Shown here piece after piece: positions 1 through 7,945 of a DNA stretch of 52,463 bases (within the stretch, counting starts at the first letter, position 1; each line of letters begins with the position of its first letter). The position numbers and the translations under genes are program-made. Under the pieces are notes generated by a model. It worked only from the letters and a program-made list of their open reading frames with translations. It made no database searches and was not told where the DNA came from. The DNA comes from Pseudonocardiales bacterium. Its GTDB lineage: Bacteria > Actinomycetota > Actinomycetes > Mycobacteriales > Pseudonocardiaceae. Where the stretch lies: assembly GCA_019247305.1 (NCBI GenBank), contig JAFAPC010000055.1, positions 1-52,463 on the forward strand, in the 5' to 3' direction.

Positions 1-138
1 GCGCCCGTCGAGCGAGCCGTCGCCAATCTGAAGACGTGGCGGATTCTCTTCACGGATTACAGAAGGCCACTGAAGACCTTCTTGTCCTCGTTTCGTGCCG
101 CCATCGGCCTGTACTTCTTCAAGGAGGCTTTCGCATAA
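1..138 (+). CDS. Transposase C-terminus (5' end off the window)
   Basis: The window opens inside a reading frame that gives 45 residues, with blocks AVANLKTWRILFTDYRRP and RAAIGLYFFKEAFA, before TAA at 136. This is the usual C-terminal end of actinobacterial DDE-superfamily (IS5-like) transposases, remembered from family pattern. The catalytic domain is outside the window, so intactness cannot be judged. The stop codon lies inside a perfect inverted repeat (121-146) that may be the terminator. Confidence 0.75.
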   Translation, partial: APVERAVANLKTWRILFTDYRRPLKTFLSSFRAAIGLYFFKEAFA

Positions 139-146
139 GCCTCCTT
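121..146 (+). terminator. Hairpin at the transposase stop codon
   Basis: AAGGAGGCT (121-129) and AGCCTCCTT (138-146) form a perfect 9-bp inverted repeat with an 8-nt loop containing the end of the transposase frame. It could be an intrinsic-type terminator without a clear T tract, or part of the element's terminal sequence. Confidence 0.5.
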
Positions 147-405
147 GTACGGTAAGCCGTCTGTTCCCGACCAAGCAGATTACCCGCCCCAGTGCCGGTT
201 CGAGATGTCAACGATGTCCGCGCCGTTCCCGCCTCCTCGGCCACCATCAAAGCGATCTTGGTGGGTCACAGGACTCTCCGCGGCGAAGCTAGGCTCAGGG
301 TGGGGAACCAGGGCGACCCGCCAGGCTGGGCGGTGATGTGCAGCTCTCGATGCGGCGACAACCTGCCATCACCGCCGCTGGGCGGTCACTGTGAGCGGGT
401 GGTGA

Positions 406-954
406 TCAGGGGTGCGTCACCGTGGCGACCAGCGTGCCGTGTGCTAGGGCCTGGGCCCAGATATGTTGGATCGTCTGGTCGAGCGGGGCACCGTCGGGAA
501 GCTCGATGCGATCGCGCAGACCGACGAGGGTGAAGTGGTAGTGATGTGTACCGCTGGGCGGGCATGGTGGCGTGTAGCCAATCGTGCCCGCGCTGTTTGT
601 TGCTTGTCGAGCCTGCGGCGGGGTGCTCGCCGACGCCAACTCGTGCACGTGGGGCGGCAGGTCGAATAACACCCAGTGGGTGTATGTGCCCCTTGGTGCA
701 TCCGGGTCGGTGACGATAAGTGCTAACGCGGCCGCTGCCGTGGGCACGCCCGAAAACCGCAGTGGTGGTGATATCCCAGCGCCGTGGCAGGTGTAGCGCT
801 CCGGCAGCTGAGCGCCCTCGGAGAACTCCGAGCTGGTGACCCTGATGTCCGACCGCGACAGATCAGGAGATGACCCAGCGCTGGTGTCGGCGTGGTGGCC
901 CCCGCATCCCACCACACTGATCGCGACCATCAACAGCGTGGCGACAAAGGTCAT
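406..954 (-). CDS. PEBP / YbhB-YbcL family lipoprotein
   Basis: The product has 182 residues. The start at 954 places a hydrophobic segment ending in SVVGCGG at the N-terminus, a good lipobox, so the protein is probably lipid-anchored outside the membrane; a longer frame upstream would bury this signal. The rest matches the phosphatidylethanolamine-binding-protein (Raf kinase inhibitor-like) family: ERYTCHGAGISPPLRF, DPDAPRGTYTHWVLFDLP and a GTHHYHFTLVGL block near the C-terminus. The family binds small anionic ligands; the bacterial role is unknown. It stands alone, converging on the transposase remnant and followed upstream by a broken SDR gene. Confidence 0.85.
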   Translation of the reverse strand: MTFVATLLMVAISVVGCGGHHADTSAGSSPDLSRSDIRVTSSEFSEGAQLPERYTCHGAGISPPLRFSGVPTAAAALALIVTDPDAPRGTYTHWVLFDLPPHVHELASASTPPQARQATNSAGTIGYTPPCPPSGTHHYHFTLVGLRDRIELPDGAPLDQTIQHIWAQALAHGTLVATVTHP

Positions 955-1064
955 GCGCACCCGACAACTCTGGCACGACACGGGTCGGCCTGGGTGTGCC
1001 AAGACCTGATGCCCCTGGCGGACGGCGGCCGGGTGCACCCAACCTGCTCCCGCGACGGGACCGC

Positions 1065-1260
1065 TCAGCGGGGATACATCCCCCCATCGATGGTGAATGC
1101 CTGGCTAGTGACGTAGCCGCCTCAACGTCATCGATCAACCGTTCGGGAGCAGCCGGATCTGCCATGTCGGAGCTAAACGCCCGCGCTGTCCCGCCGCCGG
1201 AGACGATCTCAGCCACGAGCGCCTCGGCGGGCTCAGTGTTACTGCCGTAGGCGACCGACG
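1065..1260 (-). pseudogene. Short-chain dehydrogenase remnant with internal deletion
   Basis: Read on the minus strand, one frame gives an SDR beta2-alpha2 segment (VAYGSNTEPAEALVAEI then DMADPAAPERLIDDV). Directly afterwards, in another frame, comes the classic SDR C-terminus GYVTSQAFTIDGGMYPR and a stop at 1065. The Rossmann glycine motif and the central catalytic YxxxK region are missing, so about two thirds of the gene has been deleted with a frameshift at the junction near 1110. This is a relic, not a functional gene. Confidence 0.75.
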
Positions 1261-1358
1261 ACCACTCACCACACCGCGTGGGCCGATGTGCCGGCGACGG
1301 GCGCGAGGCTGGTCAGAAACCGCCGACTGCGTCTGCGTGTTGGCTAGCGGGGGCGATG

Positions 1359-2126
1359 TCATCGGCCACGCCAGACCGGTGGCCGGCGCTCGAGGGCGGC
1401 GGCGCGGCCTTCCGCGGCGTCCTGGGTGGCATTGGCCACCAGCCGCATCGTCTCACCGAAGCGGATCGCGTCCACAGCGGACATATCGGGGGCGCGGCGG
1501 GCCACTTCCTTGGTGGCCCGGGCGGCCAGCGGAGCGGCGGCGAGCAGCCGCTCGGCCAACCCTCGGGCGGCCGACAGCAGCGAGGAGTGCGGCACAATCC
1601 AGCCGACCAGCCCGATTTCCTTGGCCCGCTCGGCGGTGATCTGCTCGCCGGTGAGGAGCAGCTCCATGGCGTATTGCCAGCCGATCCGCTGCGGCAGCCG
1701 GATGGCACCGACGATCGTGGGGATGCCGATCCGCACCTCCGGGTAGCCGAAGACCGCCTGCTCGCTGGCGATGACGAAGTCGCACCAGCTGACCAGGGTC
1801 AGCCCGTAGCCCAGGCAGTACCCGTTCACCGCGGCGATCACCGGCTTGTAGATCTCCCAGCCGCTCTCGAAGGAATTGACGGTCGGCTTCTCCCAAAACG
1901 TGCCAGGGAACTCCCCGGCGGGATCGCCCGCAGACCGGATGTCCGCCCCGGCGCAGAACGCCCGGCCCGCTCCGGTGACGATCGCCACCCAGGCATCCTC
2001 GTCATCCCGGAACGCAGCAAACGCGGCATTGAGCTCGGTGCGCATCTGCCGATCGATGACGTTGAGCTTGTCCGGTCGGTGATAGGTGATTATCGCGACG
2101 TGTCCATCCCGCTCATAACGCACCAT
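1359..2126 (-). CDS. Enoyl-CoA hydratase/isomerase (crotonase) family
   Basis: The product has 255 residues from ATG 2126; a GTG at 2144 in frame would add six. Crotonase-fold features are clear: HRPDKLNVIDRQM, oxyanion-hole segment GAGRAFCAGADI, KPVIAAVNGYCLGYGL for CoA binding and hexamer packing, then FGYPEVRIGIPTIVGAIRLP. A glutamate is present at PEV, the first catalytic Glu position, while the region of the second is divergent (GAIRLPQRIG instead of GGTQRLPRLVG), so the exact reaction (hydration, isomerisation or other) is open. It probably acts on acyl-CoA in the cytoplasm. No partner beta-oxidation genes are adjacent. Confidence 0.85.
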   Translation of the reverse strand: MVRYERDGHVAIITYHRPDKLNVIDRQMRTELNAAFAAFRDDEDAWVAIVTGAGRAFCAGADIRSAGDPAGEFPGTFWEKPTVNSFESGWEIYKPVIAAVNGYCLGYGLTLVSWCDFVIASEQAVFGYPEVRIGIPTIVGAIRLPQRIGWQYAMELLLTGEQITAERAKEIGLVGWIVPHSSLLSAARGLAERLLAAAPLAARATKEVARRAPDMSAVDAIRFGETMRLVANATQDAAEGRAAALERRPPVWRGR

Positions 2127-2767
2127 GTCAGCCACAACACCCACACTAGGGACGAGTTCGGTGAACCGTCACCGCCGAAGCCGAACCGATCATCGGTGAC
2201 ACCGCAGGCGGTGGACCCGTCGCTCTGTCTCTGAATGACGCCCAAGGCGAACTCAAGCCCTTTCATCGCCTTGTCGCGGGTACACACGAACCGACGAAGA
2301 TCAATCATAACGCGAGCTCATCGGCATGAGCGGACACCGTCCCCTGGCGAGCCGATGCGACGCGGCGCAACTTCCGTAGCGCGAAGAGATAGGGACTCGC
2401 ACACCTTGACCAGCTTTACGACCTGCGCAAGACCTGGGAGGTCGTGCATCGCAAGCAAGCGGACGAGCCTGAGGAGGAGCGCAGCGAGGGAGTCTCCCGA
2501 CCAGGGTGGACGGGTCCGGCGGGCTGCTGGCCGAGTCGCGTCTGGCGTAGTGACTTGACCAGAATGGGCGTTAGCTGGTTCGATTACTGATCGTGAGCAG
2601 TACTCTCGTTCTGGTCCGGCGGTCTGCGGTGGATTTGCGTCGGACGGCGAGCGCGCTGTGTCCTGCGCGGTGAACTCACTGGCCCCCTGACCGCGTGCAC
2701 CTGATGGCTTGCCCTTTCCGGATGGTTTCTACGCGGCCGGTTCACCGACCCCGCGGAGAAACTCTCT
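2127..2767. other. Intergenic stretch, no recognised gene
   Basis: Only short open frames occur here and none carries a recognisable domain or good ribosome-binding site. A plus-strand segment near 2400-2480 reads LDQLYDLRKTWEVVHRKQA, which looks protein-like and may be a relic of an unknown gene. The promoter for the cysteine-dioxygenase gene should lie in the last 150 bases. Confidence 0.5.
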
Positions 2768-3271
2768 ATGCACCCCGTGCCTCACCTCCCTGTCCCCGAC
2801 GTCGGCATCACTCGTTCCGGCAGCCCGGTCAGGCTCGCCATGGATTTGGCGGCGCACCCTGAGCGGTGGCGTCCCCTCGTTGATTACCGCAGCGAGACCC
2901 GGTGGTACCGGCTGTGGGAACGAGTCGAACAGCATGAGGTGTGGCTGCTGTCGTGGCTGCCCGGTCAAAGCACTGATCTGCATGACCATGGCCCAGCCTC
3001 GGGTGCCTTTGCGATCGCAACGGGTTCGCTGACCGAACGGGTGGTTGCCCTCAAGCCGGGCCGATCGCCGGTGGAAGAGACTCGTGCGTTGGCCACCGGA
3101 ACCTACCGGGTCTTCGGCCCACGCTACGTTCACCAGGTGACCAACACTGGTGCGGTGGCCGCGGTGAGCGTGCACGTCTACACCCCGGCTTTGACTGTGA
3201 TGAACCGCTATCGGCTAGAACCCCAGGGGCTGCGCCACCTCAGCGTGGAGAAAGCGGGGGTGGATTGGTGA
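2768..3271 (+). CDS. Cysteine dioxygenase-like cupin (thiol dioxygenase)
   Basis: The product has 167 residues, close to the usual size of bacterial type I cysteine dioxygenases. It has the iron-binding HxH of the first cupin motif (H72, H74 in TDLHDHGPASGAF) and the third ligand H122 in RYVHQVTNTG, followed by AVSVHVYTPAL. The family oxidises a small thiol (cysteine or 3-mercaptopropionate) to the sulfinate with Fe(II) and O2; which substrate applies cannot be told. Its stop overlaps the start of a rhodanese gene (GTGA), so the two are probably co-translated and act together in sulfur metabolism. Confidence 0.9.
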   Translation: MHPVPHLPVPDVGITRSGSPVRLAMDLAAHPERWRPLVDYRSETRWYRLWERVEQHEVWLLSWLPGQSTDLHDHGPASGAFAIATGSLTERVVALKPGRSPVEETRALATGTYRVFGPRYVHQVTNTGAVAAVSVHVYTPALTVMNRYRLEPQGLRHLSVEKAGVDW

Positions 3272-3690
3272 GTCGACCAGCTGATGCCGTCAGTGTCGAT
3301 CAGATGCTGGCGCAAGCCCGCTCGAGACTGCGGCGCCTCACCCCCGCACAGGCACATGCTGCCCTTGCTGCTGGTGCTCTGCTGGTGGACATTCGTCCAG
3401 GCTGGCAACGTGCAAGGGAGGGGGAGGTTCCCGGCGCCTTGCTAGTCGAGCGTAACCACTTGGAGTGGCGCTTTGACCCCGAGTGCACGGTCCGACTGCC
3501 CCAGGCCACCGGCTATGACGCCCAAGTAATCGTGCTCTGTTCCCAGGGTTACGCCTCCAGCCTCGCCGCAGACTCGCTGCGCAGGCTCGGGCTGCACCGG
3601 AGCACCGACGTGATAGGAGGATTCTGGGCGTGGGCTGTCCAGGGCCTGCCGGTACATCAGCCCAGCTCAGGTAGAGGTTGTTCGATGTGA
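3268..3690 (+). CDS. Rhodanese-like sulfurtransferase
   Basis: The product has 140 residues. GTG 3268 is chosen because it overlaps the stop of the dioxygenase gene in GTGA; TTG 3265 is the alternative. The single rhodanese domain has LVDIRPGWQRAREGEVPGA and the active loop CSQGYASS with Cys91 as persulfide carrier, then DVIGGFWAWAVQGLP. It likely handles sulfane sulfur produced from cysteine catabolism together with the dioxygenase. Its last 33 bases overlap the 3' end of a decayed globin gene on the other strand. Confidence 0.9.
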   Translation: MSRPADAVSVDQMLAQARSRLRRLTPAQAHAALAAGALLVDIRPGWQRAREGEVPGALLVERNHLEWRFDPECTVRLPQATGYDAQVIVLCSQGYASSLAADSLRRLGLHRSTDVIGGFWAWAVQGLPVHQPSSGRGCSM

Positions 3691-3915
3691 AGGCCGTCCC
3701 ATGACCAGCGCGGCGTGGCCAGGCCTGTTGGAACCGCCGCCCCGTGTGGCGAGTAGGACAGCTACCTCGTCCACTGCCCACTGCAGGTAGGCGTGCAAGG
3801 CGGCGCGAAATTCGGCGTGGTTGGGCACTTCGGCGTCATCGGCTGCGCGGGCGAAGCACTCGACTCATCGCTGGTGCCCGATAGGCAGCTAGCCGTTGGA
3901 TGTGGCTCCACCCGG
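3657..3915 (-). pseudogene. Decayed group II truncated hemoglobin (GlbO-like)
   Basis: Minus-strand frames give VECFARAADDAEV, AEFRAALHAYLQWAVDEV and, after a frameshift near 3757, SYSPHGAAVPTGLATPRWSWDGL to a stop at 3657. Together these are the C-terminal half of an actinobacterial group II truncated globin, whose end normally reads FRAALRAYMEWAV...PRWSWDGL. The Trp codon before VECF is TGA, a further in-frame TAG lies just upstream, and the N-terminal heme-distal half is not found. At least two stops plus a frameshift make this a pseudogene. Confidence 0.75.
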
Positions 3916-3973
3916 CTTTGCCGGACACCGATGTCCTGAGTGCCGATGCGAAGAAGCCTGTGACCAAGGATCG

Positions 3974-4528
3974 TTAGGCAGGCTGACCCATCGGTCCCAG
4001 TAGCCAGTTCCCCGGTGCGTTCTCGTCGTCACTGAGGTAAAGCTCGGTGATAGCGGCCCGGAACTCTTCGTAGCTGATCTTGCCATCGCCGTCGAGGTCG
4101 AGCCGCCGGAACGCATCGCTGGAATGAGTCGGATCGATACCAAGGCCATCATACATCCGTACATACTCATCAAAATCGAGCGAGCCGTCACCGGTAGTAT
4201 CGACTATACGCATAAAAGCATCAGCAATCCTTATCACTGCGTCTTCAAAGTTTCCCGGTGCTGTGACACTGGACTTCATGACACTAATGAACTCTTCTCG
4301 CCCAATTCGTCCGTCGGCGTCAGCGTCACCTGAATCAAGCAGCAGACTCCACCATTTCTCGAACGCCTCCCGCAGCGCTTGCGAGTTCTCCGGGTTATCA
4401 CCACCCGGTAGACCAGTAAACAATCCGGCCATCTGCTGAAAATCGTCGTGGGTGAGATAGCGGTCCTGATTCTGATCGAACCAGTCGAAGAGAATGTTGA
4501 ACTTCCGAGTCTTCGCACTGTCCGACAT
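3974..4528 (-). CDS. Four-EF-hand calcium-binding protein (calerythrin-like)
   Basis: The product is 184 residues from ATG 4528, with AGGGGTAGGC just upstream as ribosome-binding site. Four EF-hand loops are visible: DQNQDRYLTHDD (18-29), DADADGRIGREE (68-79), DTTGDGSLDFDE (110-121) and DLDGDGKISYEE (144-155). Loops 2 to 4 are near canonical; loop 1 ends in Asp instead of Glu, so its affinity is less certain. Size and spacing match the calerythrin/sarcoplasmic-type proteins known from actinomycetes. There is no signal peptide or membrane segment, so it is probably a cytosolic Ca2+ buffer or sensor. Confidence 0.9.
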   Translation of the reverse strand: MSDSAKTRKFNILFDWFDQNQDRYLTHDDFQQMAGLFTGLPGGDNPENSQALREAFEKWWSLLLDSGDADADGRIGREEFISVMKSSVTAPGNFEDAVIRIADAFMRIVDTTGDGSLDFDEYVRMYDGLGIDPTHSSDAFRRLDLDGDGKISYEEFRAAITELYLSDDENAPGNWLLGPMGQPA

Positions 4529-4607
4529 GCCTACCCCTTTCGCGGATCACTATGCAGGGTAGCTGCCCAGCTACCCTTACGTAAAGGTTTGCGCACGTCA
4601 GAACGCT

Positions 4608-4697
4608 GAGGCTTATTCAGGGCGGCACTATCGATCTTGTGAGACACCTGCTGAGCTGCAACGATCAGCCGTCGATCAAGATCGCTGAATAAGCCTC
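4608..4697. repeat. 90-nt element bounded by 13-bp inverted repeats
   Basis: GAGGCTTATTCAG (4608-4620) and CTGAATAAGCCTC (4685-4697) are perfect inverted copies. Inside lies a second inverted pair, CGATCTTG (4632-4639) and CAAGATCG (4677-4684). It could be a miniature transposable element, the ends of a deleted insertion sequence, or a structured RNA. It sits between the EF-hand gene and an IS6-type relic, which favours a mobile origin. Confidence 0.5.
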
Positions 4698-4741
4698 GCT
4701 GTACCAGTGAAAAGACACTGTCAACGTGGGTTGCGCGCGGC

Positions 4742-5085
4742 GTGAGGTCAGTCCTGGGTCAGAGGCACCATGGGCTCGTGGTAGCCGTGTTGTCGTTGTA
4801 CACGAGGCACCGGCACCCGGTAGAGATCATCAGCCACTGTGTGTGGCTGTATCACCGGTTCCCGCTGAGCTACCGGGAGATCGAGGAGATGATGGCCGAA
4901 CGTGGTGTGAGCGTTCACCAGCTACGGCGTGACCCACCACCAACTGATACCCAGCTTGGAGCATCACCGATCGAAGTACCTGAACAACTCACCGGAGTGC
5001 GCAGCTCTACAGCCGTCCTGACAGATCACACCCGTCATTGGAGAGACGCTTAGCTCTGCTGACCAAGCCCGAGGGCACATGGTGC
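4742..5085 (+). pseudogene. IS6-type transposase with internal deletion
   Basis: The 5' part encodes HPVEIISHCVWLYHRFPLSY followed by REIEEMMAERGVSV, the N-terminal block of IS6-family transposases. At about 4915 the frame changes to SYGVTHHQLIPSLEHHRSK and YLNNSPECA, which matches the C-terminal block of the same family (normally SVEHRQSRYLNNRAENSHQPTR). The whole catalytic DDE core between them is absent, and the C-terminal block then hits stops. This is an internally deleted and frameshifted relic. Confidence 0.75.
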
Positions 5086-5544
5086 GCACTTACTCGAACC
5101 CCACACTGACCTGCTGGAACGGCCCTCTGAGGGGCAGGCGGTCTAAAAACTGTGGACCTAACGTGTCAGCATAAGAACCCGCCCCTGCTGGTTGAGGGAC
5201 CGGAGATCATGATCCGCCCTGTTGGTACTCGTCGTCCAGTGGCAGGTGGTACCCGGTGAACCCCACCATGATCATCACCGGGTTGACGCCGTGGCAGGTT
5301 AGGGAGCTGGCTTGCAGCGTCTACAGCGCGCCACCTCCACGCGCCGGACGCTACTCATCGAAGATCACGAGGCTAGGCCACTCCACCTGGCCAGCGCCGG
5401 GCACCGATGCCGGACCTTGCACGGTAACTGGCCACCCGAACTAACCAGCATATGATCCACAATTCGGATGCGCAGTCACACCCGTCGCGGCAAAGTAGTG
5501 CGTCTGCGTGACCCGGTGTCGTCGTGGACCGGCAGGATGGCCGG
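5086..5544. other. Intergenic stretch, no recognised gene
   Basis: No open frame here has a convincing start, motif or homolog that I recognise. It follows the IS6 relic and may hold the rest of its decayed 3' end. The promoter of the DUF6933 gene is expected in the last 100 bases. Confidence 0.45.
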
Positions 5545-6063
5545 GTGCTCATCGTTCGCGCGACAAAGAAGCTACTTGACCGCATTGGCCCACCAACCCT
5601 ACGAGACGGTGAGCAGTCCACCACCCTGCTGGGCCAGTGGTACGCCACCGCACTGCCCTGGCGGCAGCAGGTCGCGCTCCTGGTCAACGAGCCCACGCTG
5701 CTGCCCGTGTTGATGCCCTTGGCGCCGGCCACCACCCTGCCAGCCAGGGCCGCCCGGCATATCGCTGCGATCCTGGCCGCCCACGCAACACCAGACACCA
5801 TCATCGAGGAGGAGTTGCAGCACATGCGCGACTACCGCGTCGCCACCACCGCCAACCGCAGCCTCATCGGGATCATGAACGAGTTCCGCCGCCTCGCCGA
5901 GGTCCACCGTGACCGTGGCCCCTGCCCGGATCTCACCGAGCTTGCTCAACGACTGGCCACCACTCCCTGCAGCCCGCTGTATGGCAGGAACGTCAGCCCC
6001 GACCGCGAACTAGCCGCATTCCTGCACACCGCCACGTCCACCCGCAGCTCCTCTTGCCGCTAA
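5545..6063 (+). CDS. DUF6933 family protein
   Basis: The product has 172 residues from GTG 5545; an upstream GTG at 5524 is possible, but the family typically begins directly with the strand VLIVRATKKLLDRIG seen here. Further characteristic segments are LLGQWYATALPWRQQ, VALLVNEPTLLPVLMPLAP and EEELQHMRDYRVATTANRS followed by LIGIMNEF. DUF6933 proteins are small soluble proteins of unknown function, scattered in actinobacteria and often next to mobile DNA. No signal peptide or membrane helix is seen. Confidence 0.75.
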   Translation: MLIVRATKKLLDRIGPPTLRDGEQSTTLLGQWYATALPWRQQVALLVNEPTLLPVLMPLAPATTLPARAARHIAAILAAHATPDTIIEEELQHMRDYRVATTANRSLIGIMNEFRRLAEVHRDRGPCPDLTELAQRLATTPCSPLYGRNVSPDRELAAFLHTATSTRSSSCR

Positions 6064-6463
6064 CACTGACAGCGGTGAGATGATCTGTAGCGCTCAGGCA
6101 GATCAGACACACCTATCAGCGGCAGAAGAGGACATTCGTTGAACGCCCGTCGCTCTCCCAACCAAAATTCTCATCGGCCGGATCTAGCGACCCGTGCGCA
6201 GCGAGCCCTCCTGCGGGCCGACGTCGGCGCGGAGAATTGGACGTGGTCGAATACTGCTACTCCACCAGTTAACGGTATTGCGGTCCTGTAGACCCTGGCT
6301 GGTTCTCATTCCCGATGGTCAATGTGGCCAGATGGCGATGGTTCTGAGCCATGGGGCGGCCGGTGTCCATCTCATCGTGCCTAGTTCTCTCAGCCGTCGT
6401 CGGGCGCTGAGGTGTTCAGCCGCGCCAGTGAGCAAGCTGTACGGATAAACTCACGCGCACGCG
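6064..6463. other. Intergenic stretch, no recognised gene
   Basis: Only short frames interrupted by stops are present. A segment near 6150-6290 reads LATRAQRALLRADVGAENW, which could be part of a decayed gene. No hairpin, tRNA or known motif was seen. Confidence 0.4.
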
Positions 6464-6964
6464 TCAGCGGCAATCGCCCATATCGGAATCACCTCGATGG
6501 ACTTCCAGATCCTCGCGAGACCTGCTGAGCCCGCCCCACCTTATCCGCGCACCTCGACTGGAAGTGCCATCAGAAATTTCGCCATGGTCATCTCTATTGA
6601 CTTCCAAATTCTCGCGAGACCTACTGTGCCCGACACGATTTGCCGTTGTATCGGCACCGAGAATATTACGATACAAGCCTGGGTGGTCAGGAACCTCGCG
6701 GTAGTGATCGTGGGCATCCGGCCGGTGGCCATCCCAGTACTCGATTCCCGAAATTCCTCTGGCTAGCAGTCGTTCAGTTCGCGACGGGGGCCCAAGAATC
6801 GCATTAACGAATTCGCGAGCGATAAGCCCAGCAAAGAGAGGGGGGACTCCATGCGCAGCGAAATAGCACTGTAACACCATAGAGCTCGTTTTTCGGAGAG
6901 CGAAGGCTCCTGCGTCGAAACCGTCTGATCTTTTGCCTGGCTCATCTTCAAAACCTCCAGCCAT
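6464..6964 (-). CDS. Unknown 166-residue protein downstream of an endonuclease
   Basis: The ATG at 6964 is preceded by AAGGAG with a 5-nt spacer and lies 9 bases after the stop of the Mrr-like endonuclease gene, so the two could be one operon. I do not recognise the product. It has a moderately hydrophobic stretch (about residues 29-57), a middle rich in His, Asp and Tyr, and a C-terminal charged region carrying an imperfect 33-residue repeat (SRSRENLEVNRDD and SRSREDLEVHRGD). The repeat period of exactly 99 bases keeps the frame, which mildly supports coding. An overlapping 60-codon frame starting at 6946 (MSQAKDQTV...) also has a good GGAGGT site and competes with this call. Confidence 0.45.
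   Translation of the reverse strand: MAGGFEDEPGKRSDGFDAGAFALRKTSSMVLQCYFAAHGVPPLFAGLIAREFVNAILGPPSRTERLLARGISGIEYWDGHRPDAHDHYREVPDHPGLYRNILGADTTANRVGHSRSRENLEVNRDDHGEISDGTSSRGARIRWGGLSRSREDLEVHRGDSDMGDCR
6500..6697. repeat. Two imperfect 99-bp tandem units
   Basis: GACTTCCAGATCCTCGCGAG at 6500 recurs as GACTTCCAAATTCTCGCGAG at 6599; over the first 34 bases four positions differ. The period is 99 bases, a multiple of three, inside the 166-residue ORF. Confidence 0.6.
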
Positions 6965-6973
6965 GTGCGCTCC

Positions 6974-7945
6974 TTACGCGGCTTGGTCCAGTCCTGGAAA
7001 GAAGAGTGGGTTGCGGTCCACGGCGGCGGCGCGGGCCTTGGCCTGAAGCCAGGTAGCAAAGTTACCGTGACGCTCAAGGAGCATCACGATTTCGCGCAGC
7101 TCGGCCAGAACGATGACTCTCTGGGTCAGGGCGTGCCGGCACTGCTGGACTGCGGTGTCCGCGAACTCGCTGGCCGACACGATCAAGCCGTGTACACCGG
7201 CGGGTCGGCTGTAGACCCGCACGAGGTGCTGAGCGACCCCGTCGACCCCGAGCGGGTTCTTCCACCACTTGGCTTCGACCAGATATGGCTGTGAGCCGAG
7301 TTCGACAAGCCCGTCGATCTGCTCACCGATCTGTCCGCTTTCGGTCGACAAGGCAAAGCGTTCGCGCACGGTCAAACCGTCCAGCTTGAAGATCTGGTTG
7401 AGTAGTCGCTCGAAGGCGAGTCCACGGTGGTGGGCGTTGGCCATCGGGAACAATGCTCCCAACTCGCGCAGCAGCGCCTCTCGCTCGGTTCGCTTGCGCT
7501 CAGCTGCCGCAGCCGCCTCACGCTGGGGGCGCAGCCGTTCTTGACGCTCCCGCTCGCGCTCCTGCTGCATACGGGTGAATGCGTCCTTGACGTTGACGAG
7601 GTCGCGTACCTTGGCCACCAATCCCTGCGCTTGGAGCGCCTCCTCAGGCCAGCAGGTCGAGAAGTCACCCCAGTCCACGACGCGACGCACGATCTCCCGG
7701 CGGGTGCGGAGTCCGGACTCTCCCTCGGCGTTGATCCGATGGATGACCGTGCGGGCGATCTCGTACTTGCTGACCGAGTTCCGATCAGCGACGAGACGAC
7801 GCTCCAGGTCAGCGAGATGCTTAGGGGCGATGCCGGCACCGCGGAAGAACTCAAGGGTGTCCGGCTTGGACCGTATGAGGATCGGTATGGTGTCGACCAA
7901 CACGGCGACCAGGTCGGGTGGGTAGTGATAGGGGTCGTTGTGCAC
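6974..7945 (-). CDS. Mrr-like restriction endonuclease-fold protein
   Basis: The product has 323 residues, starting GTG 7945 behind GAGGTGACCT. The C-terminal half carries a PD-(D/E)xK nuclease of the Mrr_cat type: GLAFERLLNQIF (175-186), D211 in EQIDGLVE and the ExK pair E224/K226 in YLVEAKWWKNP, followed by a Gln/His helix. Residues 125-160 are a highly charged coiled coil (QQERERERQERLRPQ). The N-terminal 120 residues are helical and unassigned. It probably cleaves DNA, perhaps modified DNA, and could be a defence gene; no methyltransferase is nearby, as usual for type IV-like enzymes. The unknown ORF directly downstream may be a partner. Confidence 0.75.
   Translation of the reverse strand: MHNDPYHYPPDLVAVLVDTIPILIRSKPDTLEFFRGAGIAPKHLADLERRLVADRNSVSKYEIARTVIHRINAEGESGLRTRREIVRRVVDWGDFSTCWPEEALQAQGLVAKVRDLVNVKDAFTRMQQERERERQERLRPQREAAAAAERKRTEREALLRELGALFPMANAHHRGLAFERLLNQIFKLDGLTVRERFALSTESGQIGEQIDGLVELGSQPYLVEAKWWKNPLGVDGVAQHLVRVYSRPAGVHGLIVSASEFADTAVQQCRHALTQRVIVLAELREIVMLLERHGNFATWLQAKARAAAVDRNPLFFPGLDQAA

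Noticed and set aside
1278..2234. 318-codon plus-strand frame
   Set aside because: Antisense shadow of the enoyl-CoA hydratase gene.
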